Virus record (IMG/VR): IMGVR_UViG_3300040807_003521
Location: 1-26,759 of that record
DNA length: 26,759 bases
Reading direction: 5' to 3' (one strand)
DNA from: a virus
The notes below the pieces were generated by a model. The model was not told the DNA's origin. It ran no database searches and worked only from the letters and a program-made list of their open reading frames with translations. A program made the translations under genes and the position numbers. This document shows, one piece after another, positions 9,401 to 19,600 of this stretch. Each line of letters begins with the position of its first letter. The first letter of the stretch is position 1.

Positions 9401-10597
9401 GCTAACATTGCTGTTACAGGGACAGTTGATGGAAGAGACCTTTCGGTTGATGGCGCAAAGCTTGATGGTATTGAAGCAGGAGCAACCGCCGACCAAACCG
9501 CAACTGAAATTCTTAACTTATTACTTACTGTTGATGGCGATGGGTCAGGATTGGATGCCGACTCTGTTGACGGATATTCTGCAGGCGAGATCCTTGACCA
9601 AGCGGCAAATACGGCAGCTCAATTAATCGGTGACGGTGAAGTATTCATATATGCTAACACAGGCGTAGTAATTGATGGACCACCTGCTAATAGATTTAAT
9701 CTTAATAGTGCAAATACATTTAACTTTTATGTAGGACACGCGGATACTTCATCCGTAGCGGATTCAACAAATTCAAATGGCGTGGTGATTCAAGGATTAA
9801 CATTTGACACCTTTGGTCACGTACAAACAGTAAGTACATTAGATTTAGATAATCGTTATTATACTGAAACTGAAACTGATACTTTACTTGATCTTAAAGT
9901 TGATAAGACAACGACGGTAACAGGATCTAACGGTTTAACAGGCGGTGGTGCTCTTTCAGCAAACGTTGTAATTGAGCACGCTGATACATCAACGCAAGGT
10001 AACGTTAGCTTAACAGACGGAAACGTTGTCACAGGAATTAACGTTGATACCTTTGGTCATACAACTGATATTACATCAACAGATTTAGACGGTCGCTATT
10101 ATACTGAAACAGAATTAGATAACGGTGCTCTTGATGGTCGTTATTATACTGAAAGCGAACTTGACGGCGGTGCGCTTGATGGAAGATATTACACTGAAAC
10201 AGAAGCAGATGCCAAATTTGTTGATGTAACCGGCGATACAATGACTGGTAATTTGGTAGTGAATGCGTTCATTGACCAAGAACAGTCAAGAATGGTTTCA
10301 AAAGAAACAACTGCATCAAATCTATTCCCACTTACTCTCCTTCAATTCGCCAAAGCAGATTATGGAAGTGCAGAAGTTGTTATTACTGCAAAGGATGGCG
10401 TTAATAGACATATCACAAAGCTTCTTATAACTCACGACGGTACGACTGCAATTGCAACTGAATACGGTGTGGTTTATACGAGTACTGAGCTTGCTGAATA
10501 TGAGGTTTCGGTATCAGGAAATAATGTCAATGTGATAGGAACTTCTGGATCAGGATCGTCAAATTATAAGATTGTTGCTACTCTGCTTAAAGCATAA
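3494..10597 (+). CDS. Giant repeat-built tail fibre protein (2367 aa)
   Basis: The ATG follows a GGAGG at 3478-3482 that lies inside the end of the upstream gene. The protein is assembled from several repeat families typical of phage fibres: two copies of a domain around 'ILVKNQTNP..NGSYE' (about nt 4150-4680 and 7415-7940); four copies around 'GMIRFNT.D.QFEGYDG..W' (4898-6165); three copies around 'GDVTG..AGTYG' and 'DGSVFN' (8230-9470); four 'H.NTS...FGH' units; and a tandem DGRYYTE array near the end. The tail-fibre signature GSGLDADLLDG appears twice. The last hundred residues resemble a small C-terminal domain seen on marine phage structural proteins ('LLITHDGTTAIATEYG'). There is no S74 chaperone and no catalytic motif. 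It is probably a structural fibre of the virion; its position (proximal fibre, whisker or side fibre) cannot be decided. Neither T4 gp12 nor fibritin is recognisable in it. Confidence 0.8.
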   Translation: MSIKVKVGGSNKIRSVPKQDTNRSLVLSSEKKPLITSDSVALGFNTTGDYIQSVTVGDGLVINPTTSGEQLDIALRHANTSNELLSTNNDVFGFLTNINIDNFGHATTFENKIFNSDNFSHANNTISSQYITFGNTSVTLGDTTTEIIGLTDFNVGLLTFNGRSIVADGDLRLAPSGNAIDVNNSRIVNVTDPVDAQDAVTRQYLDETVTDLTLSLKVVEDPTDPTDATNKRYVDNVIKGLRVRPAVQAATTGDLGGTFAVGNTSFASTITLPPAAVLNIDDVTDWTIGDQILVKNQTNPLQNGSYEITQAGTVATPWIIQRTSHSDESDEVPASFYYVTDGTANRATGWVATVTDAETFEINSDAVNFIQFQGEGTYTAGEGLSITGYNFSVNVDDSTIEIDSDTLRIKDSGITNAKLTNDSLTIGTVEYTLGTTTDNLQGIREISGYTNDSLIITTDVIDVNSNGAIILPNGVSSDRPTAVQGMIRFNNQDGQFEGYDGLAWTGLGGVIDVDQDTYIKAEATAGSDNDELQFFTQDEKRAQIDSDGTFRVYDRFIIPVGQTSDRITPSIQGSIRYNTTDNQFEGYNGTVWAGLGGVIDADQDTRIIAENTPGSDNDQLKFFAAGDSIIVIDQNSFTSNVDIKIDTTGALTIPNGTTGDRPTPDQGMIRFNTSDNQFEGYDGTTWSGLGGVIDADQDTYIKAETSSGSDNDQLDFFVANTHVMRLDSDGDLRFGAGLDQFVVDYATGTVTIRGNITIGDDDGDSINVVADFGTNLIPNTHITYDLGTSSKNWRTAYVQSIGSQNDIVTFDGEGAIVVPDGTTAQRPASVAGMIRFNTDDARFEAYDGVAWGGLAGSVIDVDRDTFIIAETTAGADNDELHFHTANTQAFIVNANQQITTTGTANLQFGSATGIIDSGNTIITNVRSPVNGKDVVTKNYLENEFESNLQIKDNITNTYRDLNVLASPKINLGTGLEENSYSAANNEINLQLSDLTATMTPGVYGNDGFTPRIRIDSTGRIDFATEIPVELQANAIPDFTETSRDIISLMFVEGNHVGGKFVNDDANNIINFINTANTIATVTANTGIEVIHQPGYLTNLDIKHGNTSNVSDTNNITTTILSNITFDEFGHVSTVESRDLSPFFIPYVGDSTIAGELTFNKFIDANDTDFFVDPHQQTEIKDLLIGKNQTSSQIQMRDGSGTSSLIYAGSLGIGFLDSGFNFAAYTNKNTGDWTVQRNVIGKKFIDGNDQTYFLNPAGTDSLLAKVTLDDSLVVDDLTFDGNEISTDVAGLSLNPSNLQIAVNSSRIIDVADPTSAQDAATKAYVDAVAQGLRVIPAALAATTADLGATYNNGAGTLTAPSNGAFALDGVSTWVVGDRVLVKDQTNPEENGSYEVTTVGDGSTAWVLTRGEYFDESTEIPGSFQFVTDGTTNNGTGWVAQVADAETFTIGTDAVTWYQFSGAGTYTAGAGLTLDGTQFSIANSSILNSMIENSQFTIAGESGNNVAIALGETLTFEAGNGIDTEIATGKVVISANTADIFTSIKTVDGIGSGLDADLLDGQQGAYYLDFPNFTNLPDPKLTVIGDVEGNTTFTDLGNATINLELTDTGVTAGTYGNASQIPIITVDVDGRVTALSNTAVAGVEDFTYDSSNNQLAIETGDGSVFNVYINEFKDLTVEDLTANSVNITSFSTSALTVNGDLTANNAFFAGNITVDGTVDGRDIAADGIVLDGLASATTTVQLNGDVTGSATSNANGVVSIIADVANSGVVAGTYGTASQIPIVTVGLDGRITAMASTAVAGVDDFFYTQANNTLTIQTGDGSVFNSKINAFDENVDFGAGIDVTGNITVTGTVDGRDIAADGARLDALEDDLTIQLNGDVTGTVTSNTGILALTTDIANSGVTAGTYGSSSLVPVITVAADGRITVAAETAVAGVESLDWYSANNTLQIGTSDGSVFNQNISQFDQDITVNANIAVTGTVDGRDLSVDGAKLDGIEAGATADQTATEILNLLLTVDGDGSGLDADSVDGYSAGEILDQAANTAAQLIGDGEVFIYANTGVVIDGPPANRFNLNSANTFNFYVGHADTSSVADSTNSNGVVIQGLTFDTFGHVQTVSTLDLDNRYYTETETDTLLDLKVDKTTTVTGSNGLTGGGALSANVVIEHADTSTQGNVSLTDGNVVTGINVDTFGHTTDITSTDLDGRYYTETELDNGALDGRYYTESELDGGALDGRYYTETEADAKFVDVTGDTMTGNLVVNAFIDQEQSRMVSKETTASNLFPLTLLQFAKADYGSAEVVITAKDGVNRHITKLLITHDGTTAIATEYGVVYTSTELAEYEVSVSGNNVNVIGTSGSGSSNYKIVATLLKA
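4898..6165 (+). repeat. Four diverged protein repeats within the 2367-aa fibre
   Basis: Each unit begins with an (I/V/L)P.G...(D/Q)RP/I segment, continues with GMIRFNT.D.QFEGYDG..W.GL and DxDQDTYI.AE, and ends with GSDNDQL.FF. Copies begin near nt 4898, 5165, 5450 and 5944. The DNA has diverged well beyond simple duplication, so this is an old modular expansion. Confidence 0.8.
8230..9470 (+). repeat. Three diverged protein repeats within the 2367-aa fibre
   Basis: Three units share, in order, 'GDV.G', 'SGV.AGTYG.(A/S)S', 'VTV..DGR(I/V)T', 'AVAGV', 'TGDGSVFN' and, in the last two, 'VTGTVDGRD'. They begin near nt 8237, 8716 and 9117. Confidence 0.8.
10088..10222 (+). repeat. Tandem 45-bp DGRYYTE array
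   Basis: Three consecutive units with DGRYYTE start at 10088, 10133 and 10178, spaced exactly 45 bases (15 codons). A fourth, separate copy (DNRYYTETE) lies at 9848. The units differ at synonymous positions. Confidence 0.85.
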
Positions 10598-10599
10598 GT

Positions 10600-10607
10600 T
10601 ATAAATA
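10600..10607 (+). promoter_or_regulatory. T4-type late promoter
   Basis: Exact TATAAATA, 2 bases after the stop codon of the 2367-aa gene and 41 bases before the ATG at 10649. This is the only gene-free position between the two giant fibre genes. No terminator hairpin is seen there. Confidence 0.8.
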
Positions 10608-10632
10608 TACTAAAATAGAAATAGTGCCAACT

Positions 10633-10640
10633 GGGGAGAG
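10633..10640 (+). promoter_or_regulatory. Ribosome-binding site that fixes the start of the 3381-aa fibre
   Basis: GGGGAGAG ends 8 bases before ATG 10649. The in-frame GTG at 10640 overlaps this site and would have no ribosome-binding site of its own, so ATG 10649 is preferred. Confidence 0.75.
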
Positions 10641-10648
10641 TGAACCGA

Positions 10649-13600
10649 ATGGCGAACGATAAAAAGTTTATAGTCAAGCATGGCCTCTTGACAGGTGAAA
10701 ATGCAGTTTTAGGTGATACTCTTGATAGAGACACAGGCCGCCTTCAAGTAAGACACGCCTCAGGTAAAGATGCCGCACGGTTTGACGGCCGCGTTATTTT
10801 TGACCACGACATTGCTTCTCAAGGTGCAATTGAAGTTGTAAATGATGCAACGAATGGTATTATTGCAAAGTTTACTGGTACAGGTGGAGATTTAAGACTC
10901 ACAGGAATCGGAACCGGTGATTACTTCCTAGCGCAATCAAATCAAAATAATGGTATTAAGTTTTACGACGGTAATGACGGTGTAGAAATTCTATACAGCA
11001 ATTCTGTTGACTTAGAATTTGATTCTTCAGGCATTGATTTTAAACGCGAGCCTACGGTAAATGGCGACGTAATTTGGTATGCAGGTAATGACGGATCAGG
11101 TTCAGGGCTTGATGCCGATTTGCTTGATGGTATTGATTCGCTTTCTTTTGTTCGTTCAGACCAAAGCGATACAATGGATGGCAGTTATATCATTACCGGT
11201 GATTTGACTGTAAATGGCAACACAACATATATCAATACCGAACAGTTATTAGTTTCAGACGCAATATTTACTCTTAATGCTGATTTCACATCAGGTACAC
11301 CGTCTGAAGATGCTGGGTTTGAAATCCGCCGTGGAGATCAGGCAAACTCTTCATTATATTGGGATGAGACTGCTGACGAATTTAAATTGATTTCAGCAGG
11401 AACAAACCTTGGTCGTATTATTACAGAACAAGATCAGGCAAGTCAAGGTGGTTCATTTGATGCAGCCACTCTTGATGGTTTAGATTCAACTCAATTCTTA
11501 CGTTCAGACGTTGATGATACCGCCTCGGGTAATATTACCTTTGATGGCGATATTATTATTGACCAACAAATTATTCACAAAGGCGATACTGATACTTATT
11601 TAGATTTTAATGCTGCAGACAGTTTCCAAGTTGTTACGGGTGGTACTGCAAGATTAACTGTTGCTAATGCTGCTGTTACATCTGCGGTTGATTTAATTGC
11701 TCCTAGATTATTGGATTCAGGAAATAATAGTTATCTTGTTGACCCTGCAGGTACTTCTGTTTTAAATCGCATTGACCTTGACGATTATATTCGTCACAAT
11801 GGCGATACTGATACTTATATGGGTTTCAGTGCAGGAGATACGATTGATTTTTATGCAGGCGGATCTCAACGTGCTCGTATTAATAGCACAGTCTCAACAT
11901 TCTATTCTGACATTCAAGCTGATAGATTTGTAGATCGTCAGGATACTAATTATTTCGCAAATCCTGCAGACAGTTCAGTATTCAATTCATTAGGTATTGA
12001 TGACGAGTTATTCCACAACGGTGATGCTGACACAAGACTTTTATTTGCTGACAATGATATTAGTTTACAAACCGGTGGCGCTGAAAGACTAGGAATTGAT
12101 AATACGTCGGTTCGTTCTTCGGTAAATGTTTATGCACCAGTTTATTACGATTCTGGTAATAACGCATATTATGGCGACTTTGATAGCATTTCCCAAATGA
12201 ATGGGATTGACATTGATGCTTACATTCGCCACAGAGGAAACACAACGGCATACTTTGGTTTCCCATCTAATAACGTATTCAGAGTATACACAAATAATAT
12301 TCAAAGATTTAATGTTGATAACGATTCAGCAGATTTCTCAGTAAATGTTTATGCTCCTCGTTATTATGATTCCAACGATACTAATTATTATGTGGATCCT
12401 GCCGGTGATTCACAAATGGACACAATTGATATTAACGATTATGTTCGTCACCGCGGAGATACGAATACTTATATTGGATTTGATGCAGCCGACCAATTTG
12501 TTGTTTATACAGGCGGTACAAGAAGATTAAGAATCAATAACAGCGGTGTACTATTTGCCAATCAAGTTGAAGCACCGAGCCTGTCTATTTCTGATTACAT
12601 TTATCATACAGGCGATACAAATACTTATCTTGGTTTTGATACAACTGATAGTATTACATTTGTAACAAATGGTTCTGAAAAGCTTGGTATTGATACAGAT
12701 TCTATTGAGACAACTGTAAACTTTGGTGTTAATAAAGTACCAACTGCTGCATTGTCTGTTCAGACCGCTGCAACTATGGGCAACAATCCATATGCTGCAG
12801 GAAACGTATTTGTTGACTTCGGCGATGCAGGAGTTACCGATTTCTCAATTCGTGGTACGGCATCAGCTCGTGACATTTGGATGGTGCACGAAGGCAACGG
12901 CGATATCTTATTTGCCGACACTGGTGCAACAATCACTCTTGGTATTAATACAGGAACCGCTGATGTAGTTATCGGCGACCAATCTCCGCAATATACAGAT
13001 GGCGGCGATAACACTGCTCTTACTACAACGCCGAGCAATGCTAAGCTTCACGTTAATGGCTCAATTTATCTGAATGGTAGCAACGACGGTATTATCTTTG
13101 GCCGCGGTACAGCATCGTTCTTAAAAGACGAAGAATTAGCATTTGGATGGGGTGGCGGTCTATATATGACCGATGGCACTTATTTACGCATTCGCAATAA
13201 TAAAGCGGTATATTCTACGGGTGATTATTACGGTAGCAGATTCTATGCGCAAGCCGCAACAGGCTACTACTTAGATCCTGACAGTGATTCTATTCTTCAC
13301 GCAATTGGTATTGATGATCGCATTTTCCATAATGGCGATACAAATACTTTCATGGAATTTGATGCGGCAGATAACTTCCGTATCGTTACAAACAACGCTG
13401 AAAGATTAGATATTAATAATACGAGAGTTTTGGCAAACAACCAAATGCACTCTCCTATTTTCTACGATTCAAATAATACTGCATATTATGGTGACTTTAA
13501 TAGCACGTCTAATATGTCTCGTATTGACATCGACGATTATATCCGTCATAGAGGCGATACAAATACTTACGTTGGTTTTAACTCTAATGATACATTTAGC

Positions 13601-16600
13601 ATTTATACGAATGGTGTTCAAAGAGTTCAAACAAATGCAACTCAAACCAAGATTCGCCAACAAGCATTTATTTACGGACCGCAAACAAGCGCTGGCGACG
13701 CATTACTAATTCAATCTAATGGTAATGGATCCGGTGTTAATATCCGTATGACGGATAATAATAATGGTGAAGGTACTTATTCACAATCAGGCTCAATTGA
13801 ATATTATCATTCAGATAATGCGATTAACCCAGATTCAAATGCAGCGTTTTACTTTAGAACAACCGAACCAAAATCGCACTTTATCTTTGGTTCTGATTCT
13901 GACGGTTCAGGTACCACTGCAGCAAACTATGTAGCTGTTGTTCCTGACGTAAACAACGTTGGTTGGTTGGGTCGTGCAGATCGCCGTTGGGCAAATGTTT
14001 ACGGCGCAACTGGTAACTTTAGTGGTAATATGACCGCGGCAAATATGTATGCGTCGCGTTACTATGATGCAGATAACAACGCATACTACGGTGACTTTGC
14101 TTCAACCTCTATTATGAATACGGTACAAGCAAACCGTTACTATGTAAGAGGTTCAACATACTTTATTGACCAATCTTCAAGCGATTACGGTACAATCCGA
14201 GTTGAAGGACAGAAGAATGGGTGGGCAGGATACGCAATCTATGATGATTGGGTGTTTATGTCAAATGGTTTGAGTAATGCCGGTATCTTTAACGATTCTC
14301 GTAACGAATGGGCGTTGCAAGCTACTGATAACAGTTGGACAAGATTGTATGCGAATGGTATACATCAGATTTCAGCTGAAAATGGTTACGGTTTTGCGCC
14401 TAGTTCAATGCGTTCACCAATTTTCTACGATTCAAATAATACTGCATATTTTGGAGACTTCGCGTCTCGTTCTAAATTTAATACACTAGAACTTGGAAAC
14501 CAAGGTAACTTAACTGGATCCACAACATACCCTCTTGGAATTTATCATAATACTAGATATTCAATTGGTTTCCGCAATAGTGGCGCTGGAGCTAACTATA
14601 TTTGGCTTGTACACGATAATTATAACTTTAATGGTACAGGCTCTAAAGACGCATTCATTGTTCACTTCAATGGAATAGGTGACAGACTTCGTTTAGATGA
14701 AGCAGGTAATATGCTTATCGACGGAGAAATGGCTGCTTCCAACTTTAACCTAAATGGCGGTAACGAAAACATATCATTGAACCCAGCTTATGGTTCTGGT
14801 ATGGCTGACGATGTACTCTTTGATGGTACAAAGTATTGGGAATCTCGTGTTACACAACCAATGCAAGGTGCTGAAGATCTTTCACATCAGACCGGCGAAT
14901 ATGTTAAAAACAATAATGGCCCATTTGCTTCAACCTATGCTTTAAGACTGAACCGTTACGAAGTATTTGATTCTGACTATATTGAAGTTGAACCAGGAGA
15001 AGAGATTTACGGTGAATGCGCTGTTCGTTATATTTCAGGATCTGGCGGTGTTGTTTATATGGGTATCCGCCGTTACGACAAAGATAAGCGACCAATTGCT
15101 GGTAACTCGGGTATTACATACTTTGTTGTTGGCGGTAATAACTACACAGGAACTGGTTGGCAAGTATTCAGCGGCCATACAACAATCCCAACAAGCCATA
15201 CACCATATAGTGGTTCAGATGGCGGTGGATGTAAATATATTCGTCTAATTTACTTGATGAACTATCCTTCAGGCGGTGGTCCAGCTACTCGTGAATATGG
15301 TCCACCAATTCTGAAAAGAGCAAATGTTCATAGCAATGTTCGCACAAATAATAATATGTTTGCGGCACGTTATTATGACTCAAATAATACAGGCTTCTAT
15401 GTAGACCCAGCTTCTACATCTATTATGAACCGTATTGATGCAAGTTCTTTCTATGATCGTGATAATACCACTTATTATATGAACCCAGCCTCAGGCGGTA
15501 AGCTTGCAGGTTCTTGGGATTGGACAAATGGCTCAATTGAAAACCTAAACAACCTTTCGTTTAACGACCCGGGTCCTCAAGAAGGTATTCGTTGGAAAGG
15601 TGGTAATGAATGGAAGATTTACGAATCACCAGATAACTTAAGTACAAACTCAGGTGGTAACTTGCAGTTTACTTCAGGATCTGGCGCAGGCACAATGCGT
15701 TTCCGTATCAATACAAGCGGCGATACAATAACGCAAAGGTATTCATATGCACAAAGATTCTATGATTTAAATAACGGAAACTATTACTTAGATCCTGACG
15801 GAACATCTATTATCCGTCGCCTAAAATCTAATACGTCAGGTTCAAGCTCAGGTACAAGAGCACTTACAATTAAAGACCAAGGCCAAGGCGAAATTAACTT
15901 TGGGTCCTATCCTGGCGCTTGGACTTCGGCATTACAAATCCAAAACAACGATAATACCGATATGATTTGGATTTCGCCATTGCAAAATGGAACTAGCGCA
16001 AGATTTAGAACTGCAGGTTCGGGTTTAGATTTCTATACCGATGGTACAACGGGCAACGCAGGTACTTTCTCGTTATTTGTCGGCAGTGGCTATGCACAGA
16101 GTAACGGTTCATTAAGAGCTCCGATTTTCTACGACTCAAATGACACGGGTTATTATGTAGATCCTAACGGTACTTCTCGTATGGAAAAGATTCGCTTCGA
16201 AGGTACTGACGAAGCAATTGAACTTAACTCAGGTAACCCATATATTCGTTGGATGGAAAATGGCACAGACCGTTTCTATATCCAATGGCGCGGTTCTTAT
16301 GACGCTCCATTGTTCCGCAACCAGCAAGGCGATAACTTTGACTTTATGCCTGATGGTAACGGCGGTGGAGTCGCGCTTCGTATGAAAGGCGCCGATGACG
16401 ATATTTGGGGATATGTATATGCTTCAGATTCTCAAGACATTGGTTTCCTTGACGACCAAGGACAGTGGGCAATTCGCCACAATCGTGATGATTGGACTTA
16501 CTTCTATATTAACAACAGCCTTCGTGCTTATGTTGATACAGGATCATTCCAACACGTAACTTCTATTCGTTCTCCAATCTTCTACGATCGAGATGACACA

Positions 16601-19600
16601 GCTTATTATGCTGATATGAACAATACCTCTATATTTAACTATCATAGAGTTAATCGTCTCGAGATTGATGGTTCAGGTCGTTATATTGATTCACCAACCG
16701 GCAACTACGGCTCTATTCGAGTTGAAGGCGCAAGCGGTGGTTGGGCAGGTTACGCTATACGTGACGACTGGGTCTTTATGTCAAATGGATCACCTGCAGC
16801 TGGTATCTATAACGATACTGATAACGAATGGGCACTATACGCGGAGCGCAATGCTCGTGTATACACTTACTACAATGGTCAATGGGAAGAAAGAACGGCA
16901 CCGGGTTACATGGAAGCTCGCGGTTCTTACCGTGCGCCAATCTTCTATGATTCTAATGATACAAATTACTACCTAGACCCTCGTAGTACTTCAAGATTAA
17001 ATAACTTGAATATTATTGGAACATTGAACGTAAACGGTTATGACCAAAATAACCCACAGCAAGGTCAATGGTATTCACGTTCGGCATATAATTGGAATGG
17101 TTCTCAATTAAGATATTATTATGTCCGAGTTGCTCAGCTATCAAGTAGTTCTTCAATTGGCTTAATTGAATATTACGCAAAACGAGATTCTAACTATCCT
17201 GGTGCGGTTCGCGGTTCTGTTCATATGGCAACGTATGCAGGCTCGTCAATGTCAATTCAGCACGATCAGCATGGTTCTGATGGTCAGATGACGCCAGAAG
17301 TTTACATTGATAACAACAGATATGTTTATCTGAGAATGTCCGGGTGTGCGTGGAATTCAGTATTTAGATGGCGTTGGGTATACCGTTCAGGGCAAACTGT
17401 ACTAAATGACCAAGGTGGATTGTCTCAACCATCTAATAGCCGTCGCATTATTGCAGGTAAATCATATCGTATGGCTTGGGGAAATCAGGCAAGCTTAACA
17501 CACGATTATGATAGTCCAAATATTGCGAATCGCTTTGATGCTCATAACAGTATGCGTGCGCCAATCTTTTATGACTCAAATAATACAGGATATTATGTAG
17601 ATCCAAATAGCACTTCACAACTTTATCGTCTTGATGTAAATAATCAATTACGTTTCGAAAGTGGAGCACCTGCTTACTTCTATACAAGTTCAGGTAACTT
17701 GCGTGGTTATATTCGTGCAACTGAATCTAATGATAACCACTTTGAATTTGCAACATCTGGTGGTGAAGATATAATCTTCCGTGATGGTGGATTTGGTGGA
17801 TCTTGGAACCAAATTATTCGCGGCGATGGTCAAGTCCTAATTTCATCAAGACTTGATACTCCAATCATGTACGATCGTAATAACACAGGTTATTACGTAG
17901 ACCCAGAAGGCTTCTCAAATATGGGAAGTGGTATTCGTGCCACTGAAATTTATGCAAGAAACTGGTTCCGTAACGATAACTCGGGTGAAGGCCTTTATAA
18001 CCAAGCTACTGCAATGCATTGGTATTCTGATTCAAACCGTCGTTTCAGATTGTATTCTACTCAGTCAACTTCTGAGATTTTGTTTACTACTTCAGGTAAT
18101 AACGTCCGCGGTTATGTTTATGCAGACAACTCTAACCAAATTGGTTTCCTTGGGCAAAATGGATCTTGGTCACTAAGAACAACTAATGGTATTGTTTATT
18201 CGCATAGAAACTTCTATGCTCCTATCATGTACGATACGAATGATACGAGTTATTATGTTGATCCAAATGGCACATCTCGTATGCGCCGCATTAACCTAAC
18301 AGAAGAACTTCAGCTTTATTCTACAGATTTGATTGTTAACACAATTAAGTTTAGAACGAGAAGTGGTGGAACTTCATCTGACCCATACATGCTTCGTTTT
18401 GTTGAGCGTTCTAGCAACCAAGTTCACCTTGAATTGCAACTTAATGATGACGCAGACGAAGATTTCCGTATTTATGGTTATTCTTGTGCTGGGTATGGTT
18501 GTGGTGAAACATCTAATAACTTATACCACATCTTCCGCTCAAACGGTTATGCTTATCACCAGAATTACTTGGAAGTTAATAACAGTGTTAGATCAGCTCT
18601 CTTCTACGATATTAATAACACTGGGTACTATACAAACCAAGCAAGTACTTCAAGACACAACGCACAAGAATTTGTGGGTAACGTAGTTATTAACGGTTAC
18701 TTCAGTTATAACGCATATAACCAAAGAACTGGCGCAAGATTGTTGTTTGGTGGTGGTAACTCTGATGCACTGGGTAACTACTACATTGGTACAAACTTAA
18801 ATAACTATAACGGTAACTATAATAAACTTGATCTTCGTTGGCATACAGGTATTCGTATTGGTGCTCAAGCGGTTTACGGTGGTATTCGTATGTACACCAC
18901 CGAGGACCTTGGAACTGAAGCATTCTCTGTTGCTCGAGGCGACAATAACGTTCGCGTTAACTATAGCTTGTATGCTCAGATTATGTATGATAGTAATAAC
19001 ACAGGTTACTATGTAAACCCTTCTGATTTCTCAAACTTTGCAAACGGTTTGAGAGTGAACGAAGTTTATGCTCGTAACTGGTTCCGTAACGATAACAGTG
19101 GTGAAGGTATTTACAACCAGGCAACTGGCCAGCACTTCTACTCAGATGATGACGACGGTTGGAACGTTGCTGGTGGTTCAGGTGCAAACTGGATTCGTTT
19201 CCGTGACGAATATGCCGGGTCAATTCGTGGTTATGTTTACGCAGATAACGGTTCAAACATCGGATTCTTGAACTCAGGTGGTTCATGGAGATTGCGTATT
19301 GTTGGTAACGACTATATGCTTTATTATGGATCTTCTATCCGTGCACCAATCTTCTACGATTCAAATAATACAACATATCGTTTTAACGGTGCATCAGATA
19401 ACGATACAAGATTCCGTGGTGTTCATAACGAAACAATGGCATTCATGGCATTGAGTGGTCAAACAAGATCTTCAGCTCAATACTATATGGCAAGACCTCG
19501 TATTACCGGTGATGGCAATTATTGGACTGGCGCAATGGGCTGGAGTCGAGTTGACATGAACACGGTTGGTAACTGGGGTTCAGGCTTCATTGATTCTTGG

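Noticed and set aside
10579-10641. Hairpin covering the ribosome-binding site of the 3381-aa fibre
   Set aside because: Only about 5 bp (ACTCT with AGAGT) can pair, too weak compared with the gene 13 structure.
10640-10642. GTG as start of the 3381-aa fibre
   Set aside because: It overlaps the GGGGAGAG ribosome-binding site of ATG 10649.
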